From NCBI GenBank assembly GCA_015064385.1, contig SVSI01000005.1:53532-117531 (forward strand): a stretch of 64,000 nucleotides of DNA, read 5' to 3'. This stretch comes from Oscillospiraceae bacterium. Its GTDB lineage: Bacteria; Bacillota; Clostridia; Oscillospirales; CAG-272. The translations under genes and the position numbers were made by a program. Below, piece by piece: positions 38,937-47,870 of this stretch (positions within the stretch are counted from its first letter, which is position 1; every line of letters starts with the position of its first letter). The notes beneath the pieces were generated by a model. That model saw only the letters and a program-made list of their open reading frames with translations. It did not search any database and was not told where the DNA came from.

Positions 38937-39191
38937 CTAAAAAGCTTCTTCGCTTACACGCCCTGCAAGGGTGAGTGACGAAAGCTGTGAAAGATAGACC
39001 TTTTCTTTAGTCACCACGAACGATTTTGGGATATCGCGTACGTCTGAAACGAGCTTTTCCTCTCCTTGTGCGTTTCTCAAAAAGCTTCGCGTCTCTACTG
39101 ATATAGTTGAGGTATCCATATCGAATATTCCTATGATATCTTCGGTATCAATGGACGTGTTTGGAGATATTCCCACGAAAAAGGACTTCAT
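38937..39191 (-). CDS. remB: RemB/YaaB-like protein (DUF370)
   Basis: An 84-residue protein resembling Bacillus RemB/YaaB. DIIGIFDMDT near residues 18-27, IPKSFVVT near 54-61 and VYLSQLSSLTL near 65-75 match the family pattern. RemB and RemA affect biofilm-matrix genes in Bacillus; the biochemical role of this copy is unknown. The ATG overlaps the dnaA stop (ATGA), so it is a coupled second gene of the dnaA operon. In Bacillus the gene lies instead between recF and gyrB. Confidence 0.8.
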   Translation of the reverse strand: MKSFFVGISPNTSIDTEDIIGIFDMDTSTISVETRSFLRNAQGEEKLVSDVRDIPKSFVVTKEKVYLSQLSSLTLAGRVSEEAF

Positions 39192-40573
39192 TCGTTAAGC
39201 TCCTTAATAATTTCGTTTATCTCATTGCCAAGAAGATTTTTATCGAGCTTTGATTCTATTGCCGTACAGGAGGAAAGTATCGTGGTATGGTCTCGGTTGA
39301 ACATTTTTCCTATCTCGGGATAGGAAAGATCAAGCTCTTTTTTGATTATATATACGCACACGTTTCTTGCATGGCATATCTGCTGCTGACGCTTTCTTCC
39401 GTATATGTCGTCCTGTGCTACTCCGTATCTCTTTGAAACGAGTGAGACTATACGCTTTGCGGTGATGTCGGGAGACTCCGTACCGCCGATAAACGCCGAA
39501 AGACACTCTTTTGCCATATCGAGAGTGATAGGTGCTCCCGAAAGGAAGCTGTGCGCACACAGGCGTTTTATAGCACCCTCGAGCTGTCTTATGTTCTGCT
39601 TCAGATTTTCAGCAATGAATATGAGCACCTCATCGGGGATTTTGACGTTCATTTTTTTGGATTTATTTTTAAGTATCGCAACGCGAAGCTCAAAATCCGG
39701 CGGCTGGATATCTGCTATAAGTCCCATCTCAAATCTCGTTTTGAGTCGGTTTTCGAGAGTTTTTATATCCTTGGGAGGACGGTCGCTCGTAAGTATTATC
39801 TGTTTATTGTCCTCGTAAAGCTCGTTGAAGGTGTGGAAGAATTCCTCCTGTGTTGACTCCTTACCCGCAATAAACTGAATATCGTCTATAAGAAGGACGT
39901 CCGCTTTTCTGTATTTCTGCCTGAATTCCGCTTGTGATTTACGTTCTATGCTCTCAATCATCTGATTTGTGAACTGATCGCCCTTGGTGTAGATTATAGA
40001 CACCTGGGGATTGTTTTTTGAGAGCTCGTTTATTATCGCGTTAAGAAGGTGCGTTTTTCCAAGTCCCGAATGACCGTAAATAAAGAGCGGATTGTACTCG
40101 CAAATGTTGTTTTTTGCTACCGCAATACAAGCAGAGTGCGCAAATTTGTTTGACGATCCGACGATAAAGTTCTCAAACGTGTAATCCGCGTTTGACATTA
40201 TAGAAACCGGCATATCGATCGTTTCATCACTTTTTTTATCTGCTTTAACGTCCTGTAATACCGCAGGAGCAGATTTTTCGACGGGTGTTGTCGGAGCGGT
40301 ACTTTGACTCTCTATCTCGCTATCGTTAACTATAACCTTTATCTCAGGACGGTAGCTTAAAAGAGTTTCAAATGCAACCTCAAGCTTGTCCGCGAATCTC
40401 TTCGTGATAATTCCCTGTTTTATCGTAGTAGGTGTTTTTATAACTGCTTTTGCATCGTCGAGATAAACGAGATTTGCGTCGCCAAACCAAAGATTGATAC
40501 TGACTTCGGGCATACTGTCACTGTCAAGCAGTACTGTTTTGACCGAATCCCATACAAGATCAAGATCGTGCAT
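39188..40573 (-). CDS. dnaA: Chromosomal replication initiator DnaA
   Basis: A 461-residue initiator with domain I (1-85), a variable linker to about 125, the AAA+ domain III (YTFENFIVGSSN; Walker A GHSGLGKTH at 167-175; VLLIDDIQFIAGKE) and the DNA-binding domain IV. The signature helix reads IGKMFNRDHTTI, one residue shorter than the common FGGRDHTTV. ATG follows GGGAGAAATTT. The predicted promoter overlaps a DnaA-box-like site, fitting autoregulation. It is divergent from rpmH. Confidence 0.97.
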   Translation of the reverse strand: MHDLDLVWDSVKTVLLDSDSMPEVSINLWFGDANLVYLDDAKAVIKTPTTIKQGIITKRFADKLEVAFETLLSYRPEIKVIVNDSEIESQSTAPTTPVEKSAPAVLQDVKADKKSDETIDMPVSIMSNADYTFENFIVGSSNKFAHSACIAVAKNNICEYNPLFIYGHSGLGKTHLLNAIINELSKNNPQVSIIYTKGDQFTNQMIESIERKSQAEFRQKYRKADVLLIDDIQFIAGKESTQEEFFHTFNELYEDNKQIILTSDRPPKDIKTLENRLKTRFEMGLIADIQPPDFELRVAILKNKSKKMNVKIPDEVLIFIAENLKQNIRQLEGAIKRLCAHSFLSGAPITLDMAKECLSAFIGGTESPDITAKRIVSLVSKRYGVAQDDIYGRKRQQQICHARNVCVYIIKKELDLSYPEIGKMFNRDHTTILSSCTAIESKLDKNLLGNEINEIIKELNE

Positions 40574-40644
40574 AAATTTCTCCCTTCGGAAAATATAAAG
40601 CTGTGAAAAGCAAAATTCCCCTATAGTAATATAATTATGAGAAC

Positions 40645-40673
40645 ATTATACCACAACCTGTGGATTTTTGCAA
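40645..40673 (-). promoter_or_regulatory. dnaA promoter with overlapping DnaA box
   Basis: Minus strand TTGCAA (40673-40668) and TATAAT (40650-40645), spacer 17 bp. The spacer holds AAATCCACA, a 7-of-9 match to a DnaA box. Confidence 0.75.
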
Positions 40674-40836
40674 GTGTTTTTTTATTATTTTAATATATAT
40701 TATATAGTGTTTATACGCGCGCGCAAAAGAAAAGGAAAAGGATCTTAAAAAAGCGCATTGAAAGCGATTTTTTTGTATTAAAACAGAAAAAATGTAAAAG
40801 ATTTTATAAAAAGTAGTACAAATTTCAAAAAAAGAC

Positions 40837-40866
40837 TTGACAAAAGCCACTTAAAAGATATATAAT
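40837..40866 (+). promoter_or_regulatory. Promoter of the rpmH operon
   Basis: TTGACA at 40837-40842 and TATAAT at 40861-40866, spacer 18 bp. A ~105-nt leader precedes rpmH. Apart from this and the dnaA promoter, the dnaA-rpmH gap (40574-40978) is A/T-rich with a run of alternating TA near 40690-40710. Confidence 0.85.
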
Positions 40867-40978
40867 AGGAAGCGTCGCAGAAAAACCGGCTAATGATCGA
40901 GCCGGAATCCGTATAAAAAAGACAGAAAAAATCGGATTAAAATAAACAAAGCACAGTAGTGAACGGAGGTGCGAGTAA

Positions 40979-41113
40979 ATGGTAAGAACCTATCAGCCCA
41001 AAAAGCGTCAGGCACAGAAGGAGCATGGCTTCAGAAAAAGAATGAGAACCAAGAACGGACGTAAGGTACTTAAGAGACGTCGTCAGAAGGGTAGAGAAAC
41101 TCTTTCTTATTAA
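40979..41113 (+). CDS. rpmH: 50S ribosomal protein L34
   Basis: A 44-residue, strongly basic protein beginning [18 protein letters not shown] and ending in [12 protein letters not shown], the usual L34 sequence. Shine-Dalgarno CGGAGGTG lies 6 nt before ATG. It is the first gene of the rpmH-rnpA-yidD-yidC-jag operon, the standard neighbour of dnaA. Confidence 0.97.
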   Translation: MVRTYQPKKRQAQKEHGFRKRMRTKNGRKVLKRRRQKGRETLSY

Positions 41114-41252
41114 GTCAAAAAGAAAAGACCGCCGATTCTTATCGGGGGTTTTTATTTTGAAAAACGAAATTTGTTGTTTTTCGTAAAATACGCGCTTTAC
41201 GGAATATTTTGAGAGAACTGCGACACTTTCGTAAAGAAAAAGAGGTAAAGAG

Positions 41253-41639
41253 ATGAAAATATTTTCACTTAAAGAAAACCATCTTTTTTCCAAAACCTAT
41301 ATGCTTGGCAGAAAGGTAGTCGGAAAAAGGATAGTACTCTACGTTTTACCAGATAAAAATGCGTATCTTGTGAAAAAGAAAAATCCTCTCAAGGAAAAGC
41401 TCAACCGAGTTGGCATTACCGCGTCTAAAAAGATCGGGGGTGCGGTACAGCGCAACCGCGTTAAGCGAATTATAAGAGAAGCGTACAGACGTCTTGAAAA
41501 GGAAAATGAGCTTAAAAAAGGTTTTTTGGTCGTAGTATCGGCGCGTACAGCCGCCCTTTACGGTAAGACTGAGGACGTATATAAAGAGCTCCTTGACGCC
41601 GCAGAGCGCCTTGATCTTATAGAAAGTAAAAAGCTTTGA
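41253..41639 (+). CDS. rnpA: Ribonuclease P protein component
   Basis: A 128-residue basic protein that assists the RNase P RNA in 5' maturation of tRNAs. The family signature [14 protein letters not shown] is near residues 67-80, and [12 protein letters not shown] precedes it. The ATG follows AAGAGGTAAAGAG. It is placed 139 bp after rpmH and slightly longer than average because of an insert ([14 protein letters not shown]) before the central strand. Confidence 0.95.
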   Translation: MKIFSLKENHLFSKTYMLGRKVVGKRIVLYVLPDKNAYLVKKKNPLKEKLNRVGITASKKIGGAVQRNRVKRIIREAYRRLEKENELKKGFLVVVSARTAALYGKTEDVYKELLDAAERLDLIESKKL

Positions 41640-41667
41640 AAAGAGCGCTTTCAAGGAAGAAGAAAAA

Positions 41668-41952
41668 GTGGAAAATAAAGATAAAAACCGAGAAAAAGAC
41701 GGTTTTTACGGAGAAAACATAGTAACGCTCCTTATAAAGTTTTACAGGAGATTTATTTCTCCGCTTAAAAAACCGTGTTGCAGATTTACACCGACCTGCT
41801 CGCGCTACGCGCTCGATGCGGTACGTGAATACGGCATTATTTTCGGACTTTCCCTCGCCCTTTGGCGCATTTTAAGATGCAATCCTTACTCAAAGGGAGG
41901 ATACGACCCTGTGCCTGAAAATCCTTTCAGAAGAAAGGATAAAAGGCAGTAA
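41668..41952 (+). CDS. yidD: Membrane protein insertion efficiency factor YidD
   Basis: A 94-residue protein with the YidD core ([32 protein letters not shown]) and [14 protein letters not shown]. It works at the membrane beside YidC. Start is GTG at 41668 with AAGGAAGAAG upstream, 28 bp after rnpA. An N-terminal charged stretch of about 15 residues is extra. Confidence 0.95.
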   Translation: MENKDKNREKDGFYGENIVTLLIKFYRRFISPLKKPCCRFTPTCSRYALDAVREYGIIFGLSLALWRILRCNPYSKGGYDPVPENPFRRKDKRQ

Positions 41953-41992
41953 GCATACCCCCGAATATTAAAAATCGAAAAGGAATGAAGTA

Positions 41993-43069
41993 ATGTTTGA
42001 TTGGCTTCTTGAACTGTTCGGAACAGTTCTGAGGTTCTTTAACGACCTCACCCACAGCTATCTTTTTGCTATTATTCTCTTTGCTATTCTGACCAAAGTA
42101 CTGCTTTTCCCCTTCTCTATCAAGCAGCAGAAGAACTCTGTAAAGCAGGCATCCCTTCGCCCGAAGGAAATGGCAATCAGAAAGAAGTACAAGGACGCGA
42201 AAACGCCCGAAGAACAGAGAAGAATGCAGGAAGAGGTGCAGGAACTTTATCAGAAGGAAGGATACAATCCGATGGGCGGATGTCTCCCTCTGCTTCTCCA
42301 GTTCCCTCTTATCATTGCTATCTACAAGGTTATTCAAAACCCGCTTCGTTATATTTGCGGACTCGGCAAGGATGCCGTTGGAAGCATTCTTACTGCGGCA
42401 AGAGAGATCCTCGGCAATACAAAGCTTACCGAGATAAACCTCGTTTCCGCGCTCAACGGAGAAAACGGTGCTGCGATCCTTGAAAAGGCAGGCGTTGAGT
42501 TTGATATTTCAGCTCTTCCCGATTTTACCGTCTTTGGAGGCGGATTTGACCTCAGCGTAGTTCCCAGAGAAGGAAACTGGGTATATTGGCTCATTCCCGT
42601 ACTTACGGGACTTATTTCCTTCTTTAGTATGAAGCTCACCAAGAAGCTTTCGTATCAGGGAATACAGAACGAGAATACTGACGGCGCAGCAAAGGTATCC
42701 ACGTGGCTTATGGATCTTATGATGCCCGCAATGAGCGTATGGCTCTCTCTTGAATTTGCCGCTATGCTCGGTGTTTACTGGATATTCCAGAACATTCTCG
42801 GTGTAGTACAGCAGCTCGTTCTTAAAAAGATGTTCCCTCTTCCCAAGTTTACCGAAGAGGACTACAAGCGTGCCGAGCGTGAAATGAGTGGCAAGGGCTC
42901 TAAAAAATACAAGAAGGATAACAGACCTGCCCCCGCCCCCGGAACTTATCGTTCGCTCCATAATATAGACGATGACGTCGTTTATAAGATCCCCGACAAG
43001 AATAAAAAAAGTGCGTCCGAAGCTCCCAAGCTCAAGGACGATAATCCCGATCACAGAAAGAAATCGTAG
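41993..43069 (+). CDS. yidC: Membrane protein insertase YidC/OxaA
   Basis: A 358-residue Gram-positive-type YidC with no large periplasmic domain. The first transmembrane segment is near residues 20-40, with further segments in LLLQFPLIIAIYKVI, VYWLIPVLTGLISFF and the region MPAMSVWLSLEFAAMLGVYWIFQNILGVV (not contiguous here). The hydrophilic groove arginine precursor IKQQKNSVKQ follows the first segment. The C-terminal tail of about 70 residues is Lys/Pro-rich. Start: ATG after AAAGGAATGAAGTA. Confidence 0.95.
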   Translation: MFDWLLELFGTVLRFFNDLTHSYLFAIILFAILTKVLLFPFSIKQQKNSVKQASLRPKEMAIRKKYKDAKTPEEQRRMQEEVQELYQKEGYNPMGGCLPLLLQFPLIIAIYKVIQNPLRYICGLGKDAVGSILTAAREILGNTKLTEINLVSALNGENGAAILEKAGVEFDISALPDFTVFGGGFDLSVVPREGNWVYWLIPVLTGLISFFSMKLTKKLSYQGIQNENTDGAAKVSTWLMDLMMPAMSVWLSLEFAAMLGVYWIFQNILGVVQQLVLKKMFPLPKFTEEDYKRAEREMSGKGSKKYKKDNRPAPAPGTYRSLHNIDDDVVYKIPDKNKKSASEAPKLKDDNPDHRKKS

Positions 43070-43106
43070 AAAAGCTCTGCGATCTATCGAAAGGAATAAT
43101 ACTTTA

Positions 43107-43754
43107 ATGAAAAAGGAAATAATCGAAAGCGGCAGAACGGTAAGCGAAGCTGTTGAACGCGGAGCGCTGAAGCTCGGTCTTACCGTTGATCAGATCACCT
43201 ACGAGGTCATCTGTGAGCCGAAAAAAGGCTTCCTCGGCTTTGGCGAGGTTCCCGCACAGGTTAAGATAATTTATACCCCGGCGCCGGTTCAGAGCGCAAA
43301 AACCTTCCTTGAGACGATAATTAAGAATATGGATATCGTTGCAAGTGTTGAGATCGGAGAAGACGAGGACGGTCCGAAAATCGAGCTCGTAGGCGAAGAC
43401 GCAGGTGCTCTTATCGGACATCACGGTGAAACTCTCGATCAGCTTCAGTATCTCGTAAATCTCGCGGCAAACCGCGGCGAAGAGGACAGAGACGAAAAAT
43501 ATACGAAAATCTCTCTCGATATCGACGGATACAGAGCAAAAAGAAACGAAACTCTCCGCGCACTCGCAAGACGTATGGCAAACAGAGTTCTCAAATACAA
43601 GAGAAACGTAACTCTCGAGCCCATGAGCGCGTACGAGCGCAGAATTATCCATTCTGAGGTACAGAAGATCGAAGGCGTTACTACTAACAGCATCGGATCT
43701 GATTTAAACCGCAGAGTAGTAATTTCGCTCGAAGGAAAGAAAAGAACCTATTAA
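43107..43754 (+). CDS. khpB: RNA-binding protein KhpB (Jag)
   Basis: A 215-residue protein with three parts: the Jag_N domain (1-52, with GFLGFGEVPAQVKI), a type II KH domain (about 75-145, ALIGHHGETLDQLQYLV) and an R3H domain (about 150-215, LEPMSAYERRIIHSEV). It binds small RNAs and mRNAs with KhpA and influences cell elongation in other Firmicutes. ATG after AAAGGAATAAT. It is the last gene of the rpmH operon and is followed by a terminator. Confidence 0.95.
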   Translation: MKKEIIESGRTVSEAVERGALKLGLTVDQITYEVICEPKKGFLGFGEVPAQVKIIYTPAPVQSAKTFLETIIKNMDIVASVEIGEDEDGPKIELVGEDAGALIGHHGETLDQLQYLVNLAANRGEEDRDEKYTKISLDIDGYRAKRNETLRALARRMANRVLKYKRNVTLEPMSAYERRIIHSEVQKIEGVTTNSIGSDLNRRVVISLEGKKRTY

Positions 43755-43760
43755 AAAATA

Positions 43761-43832
43761 AAAACGGACGCGAATGCGTCCGTTTTTTATAACGAAAAAA
43801 CAAAAGAAACCCTGAAAAACAGGGTTTCTTTT
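43761..43832. terminator. Convergent terminators between jag and the secreted protein
   Basis: ACGGACGC/GCGTCCGT with T-run (43761-43788) serves jag. AAAGAAACCCTG/CAGGGTTTCTTT (43803-43831) serves the minus-strand gene. Confidence 0.88.
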
Positions 43833-43873
43833 GTTAAAGGGGAAATTTATCGAAAAATAGAGGTTAGCAAATT

Positions 43874-45280
43874 TTATTCCGCGATTTTCTTTTTACGGGA
43901 AATACATACTACCGTAAATGCAGCGCAAAGGATCATTGCTGAAACAATAACGTATATGCTTGTGAAATCTCCCGTAGCTGCCGCGGGATCTACTACGTTA
44001 AACGAAGTTACCGTTCCTGCAACCTGACCTACCTTGTCGGCAAGAGGTCCGCGGCCGGCGTTGATAACACCAAGCTGGCTTCCGTAAATGGTCTGTCCGG
44101 AAACATCGATAAGCTTATCTTCGTTGAAATATACAGAGATATTACCCGTTTTGGTGAAGTTTACTTTGATGGTGTAGTTTGTAGTTGCGATATCCTGAGT
44201 AAGAGCTACCTTTTGAACGACGGTCTGAGTGCCGTCTGCATCCGAGGCATCCGTTTTAAGTGCAAGATAGTAAGACTGTGCGCTCGAATCCCAATCAACC
44301 ACAGCCCAGTAGTATTTAAAATTAGGTGCGGTGGAAACCGCAACGTTTCCGCTTCCCTCTTTTACGTTTTCAAAGCCACTTCCGGCAAAAGCAATACCGA
44401 CTCTCGAATTTTTTGCAACCGAAATGGTAACGCTTCCCTCTTCGAGATTTTTGTAATACTGAATGAGGTTGGTATAGGAGCGTCCGTTATTTGCATTTCC
44501 TGCATCCGCCACGTATTTCCAAACGAACTCTGTGTTGTCTGAAGGTGCAATCTGCCAAGAATTACCTCCGCGCCTTACAGTCCATTTTGACGCGGTGCTT
44601 ATATCACTGGTCGTAGAAAATGACTTAACGTATCCGACCTTGGTACTTGCTTTTCCAGTGCCGTAGTTTGCAGATTTTACCATCATACCGTATTCGGCAC
44701 CTGCAGTCGGAAATCCGGAAGCTCTTGTTATAACCTTTTCTCCGTTAACGTAGGCTTCAACCTTTCCGGCGGCGGTAAATTCAACCTTTATCGTAACGTC
44801 GCTTGTGCCGTCGATTCCGTATTTTGCATCATCAAGGGGCATATCGGATTCTTTTGAAATAGTAGCTCCGCCTGCCGATTGATTGTCATAATAGAATCTG
44901 AGTTTAGGTATGCCGGACGAGTATTCAAAAGCAACGAGACTATACTTCAGGTTTTCAGCATTGCTAACGGCTGCACCGCCGTCTGCAGCATTCGCCATTC
45001 CCTGTGCACCAAAGTAAATTCCGATTCCGCCTGCCGGACTGACAGTTGCGCTTATCGAGCCCTCTGTGAGCGAGCCGGCGTGCATTGCGGGCCAATCCCA
45101 CGTTTTGCCGTTTGCGTCTGTTTTCCATTCAAATTCGTATGCGTTGTTTTTTACAAAAGATCCACCGCCGCGACTGATGGTCCAATCGTTGATAATGACA
45201 TTGCCTGCATTGACACTAAGTGCTGCAGCTCCGCAAAGCACGAAAGATATGGCAAGAAAGAGCGATAAAATTTTTTTCAT
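43874..45280 (-). CDS. Secreted membrane-anchored protein with two LamG-like domains
   Basis: A 468-residue protein with signal peptide MKKILSLFLAISFVLCGAA, two beta-rich repeats, and a C-terminal hydrophobic segment plus KKK tail that would anchor it. Repeat 1 (about 30-225) shares DWPAMHAGSLTEGSISATVS, GIYFG, YGIDG and AYVNG with residues 190-400 of the lipoprotein at 24666. Repeat 2 (about 230-425) is a more divergent copy (WTVRRGGNSW, EEGSVTISV, GIAFAGSGF). It is probably surface-exposed and ligand- or glycan-binding (inference); no catalytic motif was found. ATG after GGAGGTACC, behind a perfect promoter. Confidence 0.78.
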   Translation of the reverse strand: MKKILSLFLAISFVLCGAAALSVNAGNVIINDWTISRGGGSFVKNNAYEFEWKTDANGKTWDWPAMHAGSLTEGSISATVSPAGGIGIYFGAQGMANAADGGAAVSNAENLKYSLVAFEYSSGIPKLRFYYDNQSAGGATISKESDMPLDDAKYGIDGTSDVTIKVEFTAAGKVEAYVNGEKVITRASGFPTAGAEYGMMVKSANYGTGKASTKVGYVKSFSTTSDISTASKWTVRRGGNSWQIAPSDNTEFVWKYVADAGNANNGRSYTNLIQYYKNLEEGSVTISVAKNSRVGIAFAGSGFENVKEGSGNVAVSTAPNFKYYWAVVDWDSSAQSYYLALKTDASDADGTQTVVQKVALTQDIATTNYTIKVNFTKTGNISVYFNEDKLIDVSGQTIYGSQLGVINAGRGPLADKVGQVAGTVTSFNVVDPAAATGDFTSIYVIVSAMILCAAFTVVCISRKKKIAE

Positions 45281-45315
45281 TTCCGGTACCTCCAAAATAT
45301 TTATTTTACATCTAG

Positions 45316-45345
45316 ATTATAACAAAGTTCGGAAATATATGTCAA
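45316..45345 (-). promoter_or_regulatory. Promoter of the secreted LamG-like protein
   Basis: Minus strand TTGACA and TATAAT, both perfect, spacer 18 bp. Confidence 0.85.
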
Positions 45346-45408
45346 TATAAATCTGATAAAAATTATAGAAAATGTATTCTTTTGAGTAGTTTTTGTAAAC
45401 TTATAAAA

Positions 45409-45436
45409 CAAACGCCGCCCAAAGGCGGCGTTTGTT
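45409..45436 (-). terminator. Terminator of mscL
   Basis: ACAAACGCCGCC/GGCGGCGTTTGT stem followed on the minus strand by a T-rich tail, 36 bp after mscL. Confidence 0.85.
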
Positions 45437-45471
45437 GGACGTAATATCCTATGGGAATTTACCGTTCGCTT

Positions 45472-46110
45472 TTATTTGTCAAGACGCGAGCTGATATCCT
45501 TAAGAAGTGCGGTCTGCTCTTTTACGTTAGCATAGAACTCTGCAAGAGCTTCCTTTTCTGCCTGTGCAGCAGCGGCTGCTTCTGCAGCTGCCTTTGCGTC
45601 TGCCTTCTTCTGCTTTGCGGCAGCAGCTTCCTGCTCTGCGATCTCTTTTGCTTTCATTTTTCTCTCGATGTTCTTAATAAGTCTTACAACTACGAAAATA
45701 CTGAACGCGATGATGATGAAATCGATTATCGTCTGGATCCAAAGACCGTACTGAATAGCGATCTCGGGCTCGATTACGTTAACGGTTCCGTCTGCGGCGA
45801 TCTCCTCTACGGCTGCCTTAAGAACGTACTTCCATTCCTCAACGCTCTGTCCGCTGGTGAGGTTGGTGATAAACGGGGTGATTATGTACTTAACGAGTCC
45901 GGTAACTATCGCGTTGAACGCGGTCGAAATAACGACTGCTACTGCCAGATCGAGTACGTTACCCTTTGTAATGAAATTTTTGAAATCGGTAAAGAAGCTT
46001 ACTTTTTCCTTCTTTATCTTTTCTTTTGTCTGTTTACGCTTTTCTTTCATTTCTTTTTCCTTTCCTTTACGGATTTTTTCTTCCATTGCAATTTGATCAA
46101 GCTTTCCCAT
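45472..46110 (-). CDS. mscL: Large-conductance mechanosensitive channel MscL
   Basis: A 212-residue channel relieving hypo-osmotic pressure. The MscL core is clear: FITKGNVLDLAVAVVISTAFNAIV (first transmembrane helix and gate) near 46-70, and the second helix is WIQTIIDFIIIAFSIFVVV. Two features are unusual. It has a 38-residue Lys/Glu-rich extension before the core, and an Ala/Lys-rich coiled-coil-like C-terminus of about 60 residues, so the protein is about 70 residues longer than typical. ATG after AAAGGAAGTAA. A later start would remove the extension, but no internal ribosome site is as good. Confidence 0.9.
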   Translation of the reverse strand: MGKLDQIAMEEKIRKGKEKEMKEKRKQTKEKIKKEKVSFFTDFKNFITKGNVLDLAVAVVISTAFNAIVTGLVKYIITPFITNLTSGQSVEEWKYVLKAAVEEIAADGTVNVIEPEIAIQYGLWIQTIIDFIIIAFSIFVVVRLIKNIERKMKAKEIAEQEAAAAKQKKADAKAAAEAAAAAQAEKEALAEFYANVKEQTALLKDISSRLDK

Positions 46111-46134
46111 TTTGTATTACTTCCTTTATTTTAA

Positions 46135-47802
46135 TTAAATTTTTTCTTCTATCATAGAGTTTATTTTATGACGCAGCGCGAGAATATAAATCCCGTCACT
46201 CGGGTAGTTTTTGAAATCGAACGGCTGTGGGAACACAGAATTTACAGCTTCAAGTACAGCGTCCCTTCCGCACAGCTTTTCACAAAGCGTGAGCGCACGA
46301 AGATCGCATATTGCCTCGTAAAAAGAACGAAGTCGTATAGATTCAAGCGGTGTTCCGTCCGCAGCGGGATAAACGCTGTAAGCGTCTCCGGCAGGTACTC
46401 TGCCAACGTCGGTGGTAAGATAGGGGTTGCAGAGCTGCTGTGAGGTCATAGTGTACCAGAAATTATATCCCCAGTGCAAAAATCCGACCACCGAATATTT
46501 GTAGAACTGCGCGCCCACTATTCTCGTGCGGCTGAGCGGCATTGCTATAAAGCGGTTTGGTACGTCGTTATACTGTGCACAGCAGTAATAAGTCCAGAGA
46601 TCGGGAACATTTGCCTCTATAAAATCCTCAATAAAGTCGATCGAGGGGATAGGACGCTCAACGAGTCCTGTGTTGTAGAAATTGACTGACGAGAGAGCAT
46701 CTGCTACGTGATATCCATCGAGAAGATCGGCAACTATCGATTTAGCGGTCGCATAGTCGTCAAAGTGACGGTCGCGCGGTTCGTCCGAGATGTGGAAGAT
46801 ACAGCGCTGATCGAGACCTTTTTTCTTCATGTGATCAATGAATCTGCGCAGGAAGGAACGTAAAAATCCTGCGTATTCGTCGCTTGATGCGGCAGTTTCC
46901 CAACCAAAAAGCTTTTGATATCTACCATTTTTCCACCCCATTATTTTCGGTGCATGAGTTGCTCCCTGCTGGGTGAAAAGATGGGATAGTTCAAAATATT
47001 TTACGCCGCAGCGCTCACACATTTCTATCCAGCGGTCAAGTCGAGAAAAATTAAATCCCCATTTTCCTGACTTTTCAAAGACCTCGATAAGTTGCACGGT
47101 AGGACGTTCTTTTCCTTCGGGGGTATCGAGCGGAGGCGTAAAAATCGGCGTAAACACCGAATTGATTCCGTTTTTAACAGCACAACGTACGTAATTTTCG
47201 ATTATCTCCCAATGGCGTTCGCTGAAAATATCTACGCGATAATAATCTGCAAGGCAGTCACAATGAAGCCACTGCGTGCATGTAAGCGTCTGCTCCGGAA
47301 GGTTGGCGGGAATTATCTTTAACTCGAACGAGCACTGCGCGAATACTCTTCCCTTTCCGTTTTTCTCGCTCGTGAACGAAAATTCTATCGGAAAAATTCC
47401 ACCCTTGTGATTTTCAGGAATATCAACGTCTATCCAAAGTGACCCGAGGTGATGCGCAGGGACGTGAAGCTCGTATTCCGAGTCCATAGGAATGAGAAGA
47501 TCGGGGAAAAGGCCGGGCTCCTTGCGAAGATAATTTTTATCCTCACAGTTTGCGTAAGTTGTGAATCTGACAGGTACGCTCTCAATCTTGTTTATCTTTA
47601 CAAGATCGGCAATCTGTGAGCTTACGTTAAGATAACAAAGCGTGTCGTTCGGGTTATCGGATATCTTGTTATAGTAAGCTATCTGAAAAGAAAGCTTTTC
47701 TCCGCAAAGCGCGGAAAGAGAGCTTATCTCTCGCTTTTTTTCAATATCCTCGTCAAGAAAACATTTTTCAAGCGAGGAGACGGTTTTTACTGAAAGCTTC
47801 AT
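46135..47802 (-). CDS. DUF4091 protein, GH123-like
   Basis: A 555-residue protein with an N-terminal beta-sandwich (1-190) and a TIM-barrel-like domain (about 190-480) ending in the DUF4091 region (LRSFYEAICDLRALTLCE). GH123-family N-acetylgalactosaminidases have this layout. IFHISDEPRDRHFDDY near residue 335 carries the acidic pair expected of such a catalytic site, and YFELSHLF and WGYNFWYT are also typical. There is no signal peptide, so it would act inside the cell. Substrate assignment is inference. ATG after AAAGGAG. It lies 68 bp downstream of serS. Confidence 0.8.
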   Translation of the reverse strand: MKLSVKTVSSLEKCFLDEDIEKKREISSLSALCGEKLSFQIAYYNKISDNPNDTLCYLNVSSQIADLVKINKIESVPVRFTTYANCEDKNYLRKEPGLFPDLLIPMDSEYELHVPAHHLGSLWIDVDIPENHKGGIFPIEFSFTSEKNGKGRVFAQCSFELKIIPANLPEQTLTCTQWLHCDCLADYYRVDIFSERHWEIIENYVRCAVKNGINSVFTPIFTPPLDTPEGKERPTVQLIEVFEKSGKWGFNFSRLDRWIEMCERCGVKYFELSHLFTQQGATHAPKIMGWKNGRYQKLFGWETAASSDEYAGFLRSFLRRFIDHMKKKGLDQRCIFHISDEPRDRHFDDYATAKSIVADLLDGYHVADALSSVNFYNTGLVERPIPSIDFIEDFIEANVPDLWTYYCCAQYNDVPNRFIAMPLSRTRIVGAQFYKYSVVGFLHWGYNFWYTMTSQQLCNPYLTTDVGRVPAGDAYSVYPAADGTPLESIRLRSFYEAICDLRALTLCEKLCGRDAVLEAVNSVFPQPFDFKNYPSDGIYILALRHKINSMIEEKI

Positions 47803-47870
47803 AAAAACTCCTTTATTTATCTAACGAGAGCAAAACTTTGTAAAAAAAGTTTCCTTAAGTTCGTTCTCTC

